Positions 24,407-33,075 of a DNA stretch of 64,000 nucleotides are shown piece after piece. The DNA is from Bryobacter sp964387685 (GTDB lineage Bacteria > Acidobacteriota > Terriglobia > Bryobacterales > Bryobacteraceae): the NCBI GenBank assembly GCA_964387685.1, contig CAYLXK010000012.1, forward strand, positions 1 through 64,000, read 5' to 3'. The position numbers and the translations under genes were made by a program. The notes under the pieces were generated by a model. It was not told the DNA's origin. It worked only from the letters and a program-made list of their open reading frames with translations, and did no database searches. The first letter of the stretch is position 1. Each line of letters begins with the position of its first letter.

Positions 24407-25344
24407 TGGGAATTCTCTTGCTTGCGTCGCTGGGCATGAACGCTGAAATTCGGTTGGGAATCATTGGGACGGACACCTCGCATGCGGTCGCGTTTACGAA
24501 GATCCTGAACGATCCGAAGAATCCGGACTACATCGCGGGGGCGCGCGTGGTGGCGGCCTTCAAAGGGGGCAGCAAGGACATTGAATCGAGCGCAAAACGC
24601 GTGGATGAATACGCGGCGACGCTCGAGCGGGACTGGAAGGTGGAGATCGTGCCGGACATCGCGACGCTGCTGCGCAAGGTGGACGCGGTGTTGCTGGAGA
24701 GCGTGGACGGACGGCCACACCTGGCGCAGGCCAAGGCCGTGATCGAGGCCGGCAAGCCTTTGTTTATCGATAAGCCGCTGGCGTCGACGCTAGAGGACGC
24801 GGTGGAGATTGCGCGGCTGGCGAAGTCGCGGGGCGTCAAATGGTTTTCTTCCTCAAGCCTGCGCTGGGCCAAGAGCCTGGGCCCGCTGCGCCAGCCCAAT
24901 CTAAAAGGCGCGATCACGTGGGGACCTGGGCCGCTCGAAGAACACCACTACCTCGAGCTTTCCTGGTATGGAATCCACGCGACGGAAATGCTGTTTACGC
25001 TGATGGGCAGGGGCTGCGAAACGGTTACGCGTACTTACTCGGCAGAGCAGGATGAAATTAGCTGCCGCTGGGGCGACGGCCGGATCGGTACGGTGCGCGC
25101 GCTGCGGCCTTATTCAGACTTCGGCGCGGTGGCTTTCACCCAGGACAACAAGATTATCCAGTCGGAGGCGAAGTTCGAATACAGCTATGTGCCACTGGTG
25201 CGCAAGATTGTCGATTTCTTCGTGACCGGCCAGCGCCCGGTGGACGAAGCGGAGACGATTGAGATCTTTGCGTTTCTGGATGCGGCCCAGAAGAGCCGGG
25301 AGCAGGGCGGCAAGCCGGTGAAGGTGCGGCAGCCTAGCTGGTAG
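24397..25344 (+). CDS. Exported Gfo/Idh/MocA-family oxidoreductase
   Basis: A 315-residue protein with a short signal peptide (ALGILLLASLGMNA) and then a Rossmann-type Gfo/Idh/MocA domain. The nucleotide loop is IRLGIIGTDTSHAVAF, which departs from the usual GXGXXG. The family's EKP catalytic-site motif appears as FIDKPLAST with Asp for Glu. The second domain is present (HYLELSWYGIHATEMLF). Enzymes of this family oxidise sugars or act on sugar derivatives with NAD(P); the altered loop and exported location leave the activity open. It is convergent with gatA, overlapping 11 bases. Confidence 0.8.
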   Translation: MKALGILLLASLGMNAEIRLGIIGTDTSHAVAFTKILNDPKNPDYIAGARVVAAFKGGSKDIESSAKRVDEYAATLERDWKVEIVPDIATLLRKVDAVLLESVDGRPHLAQAKAVIEAGKPLFIDKPLASTLEDAVEIARLAKSRGVKWFSSSSLRWAKSLGPLRQPNLKGAITWGPGPLEEHHYLELSWYGIHATEMLFTLMGRGCETVTRTYSAEQDEISCRWGDGRIGTVRALRPYSDFGAVAFTQDNKIIQSEAKFEYSYVPLVRKIVDFFVTGQRPVDEAETIEIFAFLDAAQKSREQGGKPVKVRQPSW

Positions 25345-26764
25345 CCCGCTCGAAGTGGTGAGCCAGGCGGAACATCTTGGCTTCCTCGAAGTGGTTTGTG
25401 AAGATTTGCATGCCGATGGGAAGGCCTTCGGCGGTGGCGCCGCAAGGAACACTCATGCAGGGTATGCCCGCGAGATCGCCCGTGATCGTATAGATATCCG
25501 ACAGGTACATCTGCATGGGGTCGGCGAGTTTCTCGCCGATTTTGAAAGCCGGGAAGGGGCTGACCGGAGCGATCAAGGCGTCCACTTTGGCAAAGGCCTG
25601 GGCGAAATCGCGCGCGATGAGGGTGCGCACGCGGCCAGCCTTTAAGTAGTAAGCGTCGTAATAGCCGTGGCTCAGCACATAGGTGCCGAGCATGATGCGG
25701 CGTTTGCATTCCGCGCCAAAGAACTCTCCGCGCGTGCCGGCATACATGCCGGTGAGCGTATCGGCTTCCGCGCGTTTGGTGTAGCGAACGCCGTCGTAGC
25801 GGGCGAGATTCGAACTCGCCTCCGCCGTGCAGATGATGTAGTAACAACTAATGGCGTACGGGGTATGAGGAAGGCTGACCTCCTCTACCGTGCAACCAAG
25901 CTGGCGCAAGGTATCGAGGCCGGCATGGATTTTGTCGCCGGTTTCGCTGGATAGGCCTTCGAAGTATTCTTTCGGAATGCCAAGCTTCAGGCCCGCGATG
26001 GGCTGCTTCATTTCCTCGGAGTAGCGGGGAACGGGCGCAAAGGCGCTGGTGGAATCCAAGGGATCCCGCCCGGCAATGGCTTCCAGCAAGATCGCAGCAT
26101 CCTCCACATTGCGGGCAAAAGGCCCCACGTGATCGAGGCTGCTGGCAAAAGCAACCAGCCCGTAACGGCTGACGCGGCCATAAGTCGGCGTAACGCCCAC
26201 GACGCCGCAAAACGAGGCCGGCTGGCGGATAGAGCCTCCGGTGTCGGAGCCCAAAGAAACAACGGCGGTGCCTTGGGCGACCACGGCCGCCGAACCGCCA
26301 CTGGAGCCGCCGGGTACACGGTCGAGCGCAACGGGATTGCGCACGGGGCCGAAGGCGGAGTTTTCATTGGAGGAGCCCATGGCGAACTCGTCGCAATTCG
26401 CCTTGCCGACGATGAGCGCGCCGTGCTCCTTAAGCTTCGTGACGGCGGTGGCGTCGTAAGGGGGGATGTAGTTTTCGAGCAACTTGGAAGCGCAAGTGGT
26501 GCGGATGCCCCTGGTGGATAGAACGTCTTTCACGCCCACGGGAACGCCGCCAAGCAGGCCGGGGTCTTCGCCGCGAGCGATCTTGGCGTCGACGGCCGCC
26601 GCGGCGGCCTCCGCCTCAGACGGAGACAGGGTGAGATACGCGTTGGTCTTGGGATTTTCCGCCTCGGCAAAGGCGTTGGCGGCCCGGGCCAGTTCGACGG
26701 CGCTGAAGGACTTGGCGCGCAGGCCGGCGCGGATCTGGCCGATGGTGAGAGCGGGAACGTTCAT
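25334..26764 (-). CDS. gatA: Aspartyl/glutamyl-tRNA amidotransferase subunit A
   Basis: A 476-residue GatA, the glutaminase subunit of the GatCAB complex that converts Glu-tRNA(Gln) or Asp-tRNA(Asn) to the amide form. The Ser-cisSer-Lys triad is visible in VGVKDVLSTRGIRT, VPGGSSGGSAA and GSDTGGSIRQPASFCG, and the C-terminus has YTITGDLAGIPCMSVPCG. Length is normal. Its start overlaps gatC by four bases (ATGA). gatB is not in the window. Confidence 0.96.
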   Translation of the reverse strand: MNVPALTIGQIRAGLRAKSFSAVELARAANAFAEAENPKTNAYLTLSPSEAEAAAAAVDAKIARGEDPGLLGGVPVGVKDVLSTRGIRTTCASKLLENYIPPYDATAVTKLKEHGALIVGKANCDEFAMGSSNENSAFGPVRNPVALDRVPGGSSGGSAAVVAQGTAVVSLGSDTGGSIRQPASFCGVVGVTPTYGRVSRYGLVAFASSLDHVGPFARNVEDAAILLEAIAGRDPLDSTSAFAPVPRYSEEMKQPIAGLKLGIPKEYFEGLSSETGDKIHAGLDTLRQLGCTVEEVSLPHTPYAISCYYIICTAEASSNLARYDGVRYTKRAEADTLTGMYAGTRGEFFGAECKRRIMLGTYVLSHGYYDAYYLKAGRVRTLIARDFAQAFAKVDALIAPVSPFPAFKIGEKLADPMQMYLSDIYTITGDLAGIPCMSVPCGATAEGLPIGMQIFTNHFEEAKMFRLAHHFERATS

Positions 26765-27066
26765 CGTTCAATCACCCTGGGTACCTTAAAGTGCCCCGCG
26801 CCGCTCAGGGCGCTGTTTTGCAGAGCCTGGGCGGTATCAAGCAGTGTCGCCTCGCGAACGGCATCTTCGCGGAGAGTGGCGGTCTCGCCGGCCGGGTAGA
26901 CGACTTGCGCCATGGGCTCGACCCCATCCGTGTTCAAGGTGGCCAATTGTTCCATATGCGTGAGGACGCCGCTCATATCGGCGGCCATGCGCTCAATTTC
27001 TTCTTCGGTCAGGCGCAAATTGGCGAGAGCCGCCACTTTGCGCACGTGATCCTTGCTGAATTCCAT
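26761..27066 (-). CDS. gatC: Aspartyl/glutamyl-tRNA amidotransferase subunit C
   Basis: A 101-residue GatC, the small belt subunit that stabilises GatA in GatCAB. Signatures are HVRKVAALANLRLTEEEIER and MEQLATLNTDGVEPMAQV, followed by the conserved LREDAV. It is directly upstream of gatA with a four-base overlap and 24 bases downstream of the DciA-like gene, so the three probably form one operon. Confidence 0.95.
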   Translation of the reverse strand: MEFSKDHVRKVAALANLRLTEEEIERMAADMSGVLTHMEQLATLNTDGVEPMAQVVYPAGETATLREDAVREATLLDTAQALQNSALSGAGHFKVPRVIER

Positions 27067-27090
27067 GCTTCTTATGAATGTCCCACAGGT

Positions 27091-27495
27091 TCAGGAGATT
27101 TTGGCCTTGCGCTTGGATTGAAGATAGATCCGCCGGAGGGAAGGGTCGGCGATGCGGTTGGCCTCCGGGTCTCGTGCAGCGAGGGCGAATTCCGGCAAGG
27201 GCGCAGCCTGGGGCTTGGGCCGGGGAATGGCCACGCGGTACTCAATGCGAGAGACGACGCGGCGGCCGACCAACTTTTCGAGTTTTTCCACGATGGGGCG
27301 TTCGAGTGAGGCTAATTGGCTTTGCCAGATGCGGTCGTCGACCTCAATCACGGCCCGGTCCCGGACTAATTCGCGAAAGCGGGCGTGCGCCTCCAAGCGG
27401 GGGCCGACAGCGGCCAGCCATGCGGCGCGGACCAGTTCGTCGTCAGCGACGAGATTGTTCTTGAGTTTGGTGATTAGGCGAAGGGCTTTTTCCAC
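27091..27495 (-). CDS. DciA-like DUF721 protein
   Basis: A 134-residue protein of the DUF721 family. Its best known member, DciA, is the ancestral loader or partner of the replicative helicase DnaB. The KH-like core is visible as WLAAVGPRLEAHARFRELVR and VIEVDDRIWQSQLASLE, then LEKLVGRRVVSRIEYRV. Its 5' end overlaps the tail of the PEP-CTERM protease gene by 53 bases. The operon with gatCA is common in related genomes only by my recollection; the family assignment is what the sequence shows. Confidence 0.8.
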   Translation of the reverse strand: MEKALRLITKLKNNLVADDELVRAAWLAAVGPRLEAHARFRELVRDRAVIEVDDRIWQSQLASLERPIVEKLEKLVGRRVVSRIEYRVAIPRPKPQAAPLPEFALAARDPEANRIADPSLRRIYLQSKRKAKIS

Positions 27496-28576
27496 GTGCT
27501 GGCAATGGGACTCGAGCTGGAATGGCGGGGGACGTTGAGGAGTCTAACATGGCGCGACGGCGAGAGGAATGCCAAAAAAGGAAGGCGGCTGCAAAGGCGG
27601 CCAGGGCAAAGGTGGAAGGCTCGGGAACGGCTTCGGCGACAAACGCCGAGTAATAGCTGAGGCGCGTATCGGTGTTGAATTCGCCCCAAGTGCCGTTGGG
27701 CCCGGCGGAGGAATCGGTGTCGGGCGGAGTGAGGCATAAACCTTGGAAGGATAGGCAACTGACGTAGGAATGCAGCCCGACGGAATAGTATTGGCCTTCG
27801 CGAAAGATCAAGGACGGCCCGCCGCTATCACCGGGCGCGAAGAGGCCTTGGCGCGAAGCAATCTCGGGCACCCCTTGTTTAGTGGGGTTTTCGTTTCCTG
27901 TGAAGTAGCAGAGCGCGTCGTTGACACGGCAATCTGCGCCGGCGACGGTCTGGGTGGCGGGGTTGTAGCTGTCGAAACTGAACTGGAGGAGGCGCTCGTT
28001 GGCCGAGATGTGGTCGTAGCGATTGGCCGCGCGGTGCAGGCCGGGGGAGGCACAGGCGCCTCCGTTGACATTCCAACCGCCCTGGGGAGTGCCGCAGCGG
28101 CCGTAGCCAAAGAGTTCGAAGCTATCGCCCAGTTCGTCTTCGCCATTGGAATATTGGAAGATCGGGTAAGTGTTTACGCCAGGCAGGCCATTGGCATAAT
28201 AAAGCACGGCGAGATCGTGCCCATTCTGAAAGTTTGTAAATTCAAAACCCGGCGCCACGAAGACCGAGGTGGGGGCGTAGACGCTGGAGTCGAAAAGAGA
28301 AAACCGGATCCCATCCAGCGCTAGGCCGTTGAAGGAAGGATTTACGCCGGGTAAGCAGTGAGCGGCGGTGAGGACCTGGAAAGAATTGATGGCAAACGCG
28401 GAGCAAACATTGGCCCCAGACACAACGACACGGCCAATGCCGTTGAAAGCGGCCTGGGAGGCATTGACGTTGTAATAGCTGGAGTTAGCCGCTTCATCGT
28501 GGATGATGATGGCTTGCGCGAGGGACGGCGCCAACGCGGAAAAAACGATCCAGCAGAGGAGGTATCCCCGAGGCAC
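27443..28576 (-). CDS. Trypsin-like serine protease with PEP-CTERM sorting signal
   Basis: A 377-residue exported protease starting at GTG 28576. The signal peptide ends near LAQA. The chymotrypsin-type triad is complete: His in VLTAAHCLPG, Asp in NGHDLAVLYY, Ser in FAPGDSGGPSL. Near the C-terminus is a PEP-CTERM signal: VPEPSTFALAAFAAAFLF, then SSRRRAM. PEP-CTERM proteins are normally processed by an exosortase soon after the basic cluster, yet here about 35 more residues follow (Pro/Ser/Arg-rich), overlapping the DciA-like gene. Many Cys (FGYGRCG, GGACASPG, VSCLSFQGLCLT) suggest disulphides. No exosortase is in the window. Confidence 0.88.
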   Translation of the reverse strand: MPRGYLLCWIVFSALAPSLAQAIIIHDEAANSSYYNVNASQAAFNGIGRVVVSGANVCSAFAINSFQVLTAAHCLPGVNPSFNGLALDGIRFSLFDSSVYAPTSVFVAPGFEFTNFQNGHDLAVLYYANGLPGVNTYPIFQYSNGEDELGDSFELFGYGRCGTPQGGWNVNGGACASPGLHRAANRYDHISANERLLQFSFDSYNPATQTVAGADCRVNDALCYFTGNENPTKQGVPEIASRQGLFAPGDSGGPSLIFREGQYYSVGLHSYVSCLSFQGLCLTPPDTDSSAGPNGTWGEFNTDTRLSYYSAFVAEAVPEPSTFALAAFAAAFLFWHSSRRRAMLDSSTSPAIPARVPLPARGKSPSPNHQTQEQSRR

Positions 28577-28629
28577 AGGCCAAGCATAGCAAAGGGGTTC
28601 TACAATGCGATGCAGGCAAACACCTTAGT

Positions 28630-29235
28630 ATGAACCCGGCAAATCCCCCTAGAATCTTAGTTTTAGCGAGCGCATCGCCCCGGCGCGATCAACTGCTCCG
28701 GCAAGCGGGTTATCGGCCGGTGATTCGGCCATCGGACATTGCCGAGGTGAGAGGTAGGGGGGAAAATCCGCAGGCGTACGTGGAGCGTTTGGCGCGGGAA
28801 AAGGCGCGGGCGGCAAGATTGAATCCGGACGAATTGGTGCTGGCCGCGGACACGACCGTGGTGGTTGACGCAAACGCGGGAGGGGAGCCGCGGGTGCTGG
28901 AGAAACCGTCCAGCGACGCCGAGGCGATGGAGATGTTGCGTTTGTTGAGCGGCAGGATGCACGAGGTGCTGACGGGAGTGGCGCTGCGATACGACGACGT
29001 TCTTGAATCGAGGGTGGAGGCGAGCCGAGTGCATTTTTGCCGTCTGAGCGAGAGCGAAATCGAGGAATACGTGCTGAGCGGAGAGCCGCAGGGGAAGGCC
29101 GGGGGCTACGCCATTCAAGGCCTGGGATCGCGTTTTGTGACCCGGGTGGAAGGCTGTTACGCCAATGTCGTAGGGCTTCCGGTCGCGTTGGTGTATCAGC
29201 TATTACGCAGCTTGCCCTTCGCGATCAAGGCTTGA
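28630..29235 (+). CDS. maf: Maf-like nucleoside triphosphate pyrophosphatase
   Basis: A 201-residue Maf/HAM1-related enzyme that hydrolyses non-canonical or dTTP/UTP-type nucleotides to the monophosphate. The N-terminal signature ILVLASASPRRDQLLRQAGY is intact, followed by LVLAADTTVVVD (metal-binding Asp pair region), GEPQGKAGGYAIQGLGSRFV and EGCYANVVGLPVALVYQLL. Length is normal. It is convergent with the EVE-domain gene, overlapping 11 bases. Confidence 0.92.
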   Translation: MNPANPPRILVLASASPRRDQLLRQAGYRPVIRPSDIAEVRGRGENPQAYVERLAREKARAARLNPDELVLAADTTVVVDANAGGEPRVLEKPSSDAEAMEMLRLLSGRMHEVLTGVALRYDDVLESRVEASRVHFCRLSESEIEEYVLSGEPQGKAGGYAIQGLGSRFVTRVEGCYANVVGLPVALVYQLLRSLPFAIKA

Positions 29236-29650
29236 AGTCGCGGCGTTGCTTTTTGAGCCACGAGATGAAGGCCGGGGGAACGGGCATGGTGGAAAGCCGT
29301 CCCTGGCGGACGAGGGCGAAGTCCTCAAAAAGGCCCGACTGCTTGACTTCGGCGAGGCTAAGGGGCGTGGCTAGGCTCCCTCCAAAGCGGAGCGGCACGG
29401 CCACGAGCTTGGGATTGTCGGAATTAGGAACCGGGTCGCCTGATACGTAGGCCCAGCCGACGATCGAAGATTGGCCCTGCGAATGGTAGATGAGGACACA
29501 GTCGCCGGCTTTCATGGCGCGCAAGGCGATGAGGGCGGCGGCGTTGGTTACGCCATCCCAAAGCGCATCCTGATCCCGCTCCAGATCGGCCAGACTGTAC
29601 TCGCTCGGATCGGACTTGGCGAGGTAGAAAGAGACTTTGGGCATGAGCAT
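29225..29650 (-). CDS. EVE-domain protein
   Basis: A protein of about 140 residues in the EVE family, related to YTH/PUA folds that bind modified nucleobases in nucleic acids. The core is visible: FYLAKSDPSEYSLADL, WDGVTNAAALIALRAMKAGD, and VLIYHSQGQSSIVGWAYV, then VPVPPAFISWLKKQ. A second in-frame ATG at 29644 (MPKVSFYLAK) fits the family start better than the one at 29650. Stand-alone EVE proteins exist widely and are sometimes found in defence contexts; here the neighbours are housekeeping genes. Confidence 0.88.
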   Translation of the reverse strand: MLMPKVSFYLAKSDPSEYSLADLERDQDALWDGVTNAAALIALRAMKAGDCVLIYHSQGQSSIVGWAYVSGDPVPNSDNPKLVAVPLRFGGSLATPLSLAEVKQSGLFEDFALVRQGRLSTMPVPPAFISWLKKQRRDFKP

Positions 29651-29793
29651 TCTCTCCGTCGGAGCGGAAACTCCAGGAGCCCTTTGAGGGTCAGAGAGTT
29701 AACCGCATGATGTAGACTTAAATTTTAATTCGATGCGGCCCTTTCTCGGGGAGGCGAAGTCAGATTGAATTCGGGAGGCCAGAGGAAACGCCG

Positions 29794-30432
29794 GTGTTAA
29801 GGATTTCAAAGCTGTACATAGCCCTGCTTTTGGGGTGCGTTAGCGTCGCGGCGGCCTTTGGGCAAGCGGTGCCGTTACCTCCGACGCCGAAAGAGGCGGA
29901 CGAACGCTCGGTGGCGCCGGCCAAGCCGGAAGCATCCCCGGGCGGCGCGGCGGTGGACCCGAAGTCTTACAAGATCGGGGCCGAGGACGTAATTGGCGTG
30001 AGTGTGTGGCGCGAGCAGGAATTGAGCCGGGCCTACACGGTGAGGCCGGACGGCATGCTGGGACTGTTCATGGTGAAGGACATCGAAGCAGCCGGATTGA
30101 CGCCATCGGAACTGGAAGCCAGCGTTACGAAGGCGTATTCGTCGATTCTAAAGAACCCGATTGTCTCCATCCAGGTTTTGCGCGTGGAGAGCAAGAAATA
30201 CTACATTTCCGGGGAAGTATTCCGCACGGGCGCTTTTCCGCTGGTGAGCCCTACAACGGTACTGCAAGCCTTGACCATGGCGGGCGGCATTCGCGAGTTT
30301 GGCAATGCCAAAAAGGTCGTGATCATGCGCGGCACCGAGCGGATCAAATTTAATTACAAAGACGTGATCAAGGGCAAGCGGCTAGAACAGAACATCTTTC
30401 TGCAGCCCGGCGATCACGTCGTGGTTCCCTAA
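29794..30432 (+). CDS. Wza-like polysaccharide export protein
   Basis: A 212-residue outer-membrane or periplasmic polysaccharide export protein starting at GTG 29794. The signal peptide includes a possible lipobox (LLLGC). The poly_export domain is visible as YKIGAEDVIGVSVWREQELS followed by VRPDGMLGLFM, and the SLBB-like part as KKYYISGEVFRTGAFPLVS, ending with LQPGDHVVVP. It is much shorter than E. coli Wza, lacking the second SLBB and C-terminal barrel domains. With the next two genes it forms a minimal capsule/exopolysaccharide export set. Confidence 0.88.
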   Translation: MLRISKLYIALLLGCVSVAAAFGQAVPLPPTPKEADERSVAPAKPEASPGGAAVDPKSYKIGAEDVIGVSVWREQELSRAYTVRPDGMLGLFMVKDIEAAGLTPSELEASVTKAYSSILKNPIVSIQVLRVESKKYYISGEVFRTGAFPLVSPTTVLQALTMAGGIREFGNAKKVVIMRGTERIKFNYKDVIKGKRLEQNIFLQPGDHVVVP

Positions 30433-30465
30433 ACGCAAGTCATTTCGTAGCGAGGCAGTTTTTTC

Positions 30466-32127
30466 ATGCAGCCACTCCAGGACCCCTTAGCGATTCAAAG
30501 ACGAGAGATGGATGTCGAAGACTATATCGACATCGTGCGGCGGCACCGCTCCTGGATTTTGGGCCCAGCCTTGGCCTGCCTGGTGGTGAGCGTGGTCGTG
30601 GCTTGTTTGTGGCCAGACACGTACATTTCGGTGGCGCGCATCCGCGTGTTGCCCCCTCAGATTCCGGAAAGCCTGGTTCCGGTGTCCTTCCAGTTGGACA
30701 TGCAACAGCGCATCAACCAGATGACCCAGAGCATTGTGAGCCGCGCGAACCTGACCAATCTCATCAATACCCATCAGTTGTACCCGCGGGAACGCCGCCG
30801 GCTGCCGATGGAGGACATCATCGAAGCCATGCGCACCCAGGCGATCAAAGTGGACATGATCAATTCGAGCAACGCGCAGGGCGGAGTGCAGCGGGCTGCG
30901 GCGTTTATGGTTTCCTTCAAGTACGAGAACCGCTTTCTGGCGCAGAAGGTGTGCGGGGAGTTGGTTTCAAAGTTCATCGACGAAAACGTGCGGGAGCGGT
31001 CGAGCATCGCGGGCCAGACGAAGGACTTCGTCGACGATCAGTGGCAGACCCGTAAGCGGGAGTTGGAGAACTTCGAAGACCAGATGGCGAAGTTCAAGAC
31101 GGCAAATCTAGGCAGGACGCCGGAACAACAGGGCGCGACACTCCAGGCCATTACGAGCATCGAAAGCCGGATGGCGAACTTGAACGCTTCCTTGGCGCGC
31201 GTGAGCCAGGATCGCATGATCCTCGAAAACAATGTAGGGATCCTGAAGGAGCAACTGCGGCAGGTGCTGGTGCCGACGGCGGAAACGGCCCTGGTAACCC
31301 CGAAATCAGAGCGGCTGCTAGGAATCGAAAAGGAAATCGCGGGGGCGGAAACGCGCCTGCAGGGCTTGCGGGAGCAGTACCAGGAGACGCACCCGGACAT
31401 CAAGAACTTTGTCGCCAATCTGCAAATTCTGAAGCGGGAACGGGACCGTCTGCAGAAGGAACAGGACGAAATCGAGAAGACAAATACTTCCAACCGCAAA
31501 ACGTATCTGCGTCCCGAAGCGGCGAGGGAAGCCAGGACGCTGGAAGCGAGCATCGCGCAACTGCAGGCGCGAATTGAGGCCACCAAGATGGAAGAGGATG
31601 TCTTCAAGAAGTCTCAGGCGGATGCTGAGCGCAGCGCGCGCTCCTTGCAAGGCACGCTTTCGAGCATGCCGTCGAATGAAAAGGAATACGAGCAGTTGCG
31701 CCTGCAGTCGATGTTGGCCCGGCGCGATTTTGAAGAGATCGACCGGATGAAACAGCGGGCGAATGCGGCGGTCGAACTGGAGAACCGGAAGCAGACCGAG
31801 AAGCTAGAGATACTCGATCCGGCTTCCTTGCCGGTGAATCCGACCGAGCCGAAGCGCTGGATGATCATTTTAGGCGGCACTTTGGGTGGCTTGATTGTGG
31901 GCATTTGCCTGGCGGGCGCGAGAGAAATCAAGGACTCGACGCTCAAAAACCTGAAGGACGTTCGCGCTTACACGCAGTTGACAGTGCTGGGCTGTATTCC
32001 GCTGCTAGAGAACGACCTGGTGGTGCGCCGCCGGCGGCGTTTGACCTGGCTGGCTTGGTCCACCGCATGCCTAGCCAGTGTGGCGATCATGGCGGGTTCA
32101 ATCATTTTCTATCTGCAAAGCAAATAG
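30466..32127 (+). CDS. Chain-length determinant / GumC-like polysaccharide copolymerase
   Basis: A 553-residue Wzz/GumC-type inner-membrane protein. One TM helix is near residue 33-52 (GPALACLVVSVVVACLW), a long coiled-coil periplasmic region spans about residues 185-430, a GNVR-type second TM (IILGGTLGGLIVGICLAG) follows, and a third short TM ends the protein (WSTACLASVAIMAGSIIFYL). It controls polymer length and interacts with the BY-kinase downstream. The gap to the Wza-like gene is 33 bases and to the kinase gene 53. Confidence 0.9.
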   Translation: MQPLQDPLAIQRREMDVEDYIDIVRRHRSWILGPALACLVVSVVVACLWPDTYISVARIRVLPPQIPESLVPVSFQLDMQQRINQMTQSIVSRANLTNLINTHQLYPRERRRLPMEDIIEAMRTQAIKVDMINSSNAQGGVQRAAAFMVSFKYENRFLAQKVCGELVSKFIDENVRERSSIAGQTKDFVDDQWQTRKRELENFEDQMAKFKTANLGRTPEQQGATLQAITSIESRMANLNASLARVSQDRMILENNVGILKEQLRQVLVPTAETALVTPKSERLLGIEKEIAGAETRLQGLREQYQETHPDIKNFVANLQILKRERDRLQKEQDEIEKTNTSNRKTYLRPEAAREARTLEASIAQLQARIEATKMEEDVFKKSQADAERSARSLQGTLSSMPSNEKEYEQLRLQSMLARRDFEEIDRMKQRANAAVELENRKQTEKLEILDPASLPVNPTEPKRWMIILGGTLGGLIVGICLAGAREIKDSTLKNLKDVRAYTQLTVLGCIPLLENDLVVRRRRRLTWLAWSTACLASVAIMAGSIIFYLQSK

Positions 32128-32180
32128 AGACCAAATAGTGGCCTGGGGCGCGCGAACGGTGAGAGGGGAAACGGAGCAAG

Positions 32181-33044
32181 ATGAGCAGAGTACATGAGGC
32201 GTTACGGAAGTCGGGAGTAATCTCGCCGGATCAGGTGGGTGAGTTCCAGCGGGGGCCGGTGCAATCGGCTCCGCGCTATGCGACCGCGCGGACCGCGCCG
32301 CAGGATCCAGGCTTTGCGGATCTGCTGGAGAGAATCGAGGAGATCCCATTCAATCCAGCGCCCGAGGCGCATCTGATCGACGCGACGCGCCCGCATGAGG
32401 CGCCCAGTGAAGAATTTCGTACGCTGCGCACCCGGTTGAATCACTTGCAGGGATTGCAGCCGATTCATACGGTGGTAGTGACGAGCCCGTCACCGGCGGA
32501 AGGCAAAAGCATGGGCGCGGTGAATCTGGCGCTGGCCGAATCCCATCTCGCCGGCAACAACACCGTGCTGTGCGACTTCGACTTTCGGCGGCCCATCGTG
32601 CACAACATGTTCCAGGTGGACCGTTCGCCGGGCATTACGGATTACCTTTTGGGCAAGGCCAGTATCGAGCAGGTAGTCAAGAAGGTGGCGGGCACGAATC
32701 TATCGATCATGCCCGCGGGCGAAGCGGTGATTAATCCGCTGGAGCTTTTGAATTTGCCCCAAGTGAAGAGCCTGATGGGCAATTTGCAGCGCGTCTTTAA
32801 CTGGGTGGTGCTGGACACACCGCCGCTATTGTTCGCAGCCGATGCGAACCTGCTGTCGACGATGTGCGACGGTACGGTAATTGTCGTGCGCCTGGGTGTG
32901 ACGACAGTGGATTCGGTTACGCGCGCTTTGCAATCCCTCTGCGAGAACAACGTGCTGGGCATTATCGTAAACGGCGCGCGGCGAGGGGAGCTGTACTCGA
33001 AGTACACGTACTATCACAGCTACTACTATTCGAAACCCGATTAG
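32181..33044 (+). CDS. BY-kinase-like CpsD/CapB-family ATPase
   Basis: A 287-residue cytoplasmic tyrosine-kinase-like protein of the CpsD/CapB class. Walker A is VTSPSPAEGKSMGAVNLAL, Walker A' is VLCDFDFRRPIVH, and Walker B is WVVLDTPPLLF. The C-terminus carries a tyrosine cluster (YSKYTYYHSYYYSKPD), the usual autophosphorylation tail. The C-terminal half of a Wzz-like partner is the preceding gene. It ends 31 bases before the convergent beta-ketoacyl synthase. A terminator lies just inside that gene. Confidence 0.92.
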   Translation: MSRVHEALRKSGVISPDQVGEFQRGPVQSAPRYATARTAPQDPGFADLLERIEEIPFNPAPEAHLIDATRPHEAPSEEFRTLRTRLNHLQGLQPIHTVVVTSPSPAEGKSMGAVNLALAESHLAGNNTVLCDFDFRRPIVHNMFQVDRSPGITDYLLGKASIEQVVKKVAGTNLSIMPAGEAVINPLELLNLPQVKSLMGNLQRVFNWVVLDTPPLLFAADANLLSTMCDGTVIVVRLGVTTVDSVTRALQSLCENNVLGIIVNGARRGELYSKYTYYHSYYYSKPD

Positions 33045-33075
33045 GCGGCCGTTCCAGGCCCGGCAAAAGGGCGGT

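Noticed and set aside
25790..25825. GATTCGAACTC resembling a tRNA T-arm
   Set aside because: It lies within gatA coding sequence and no cloverleaf can be formed around it.
29700..29745. Possible dif-like site (GCATGATGTAGACTTAAAT)
   Set aside because: The left arm and centre resemble a XerC arm and core, but the right arm is too short and does not match, so I do not call it.
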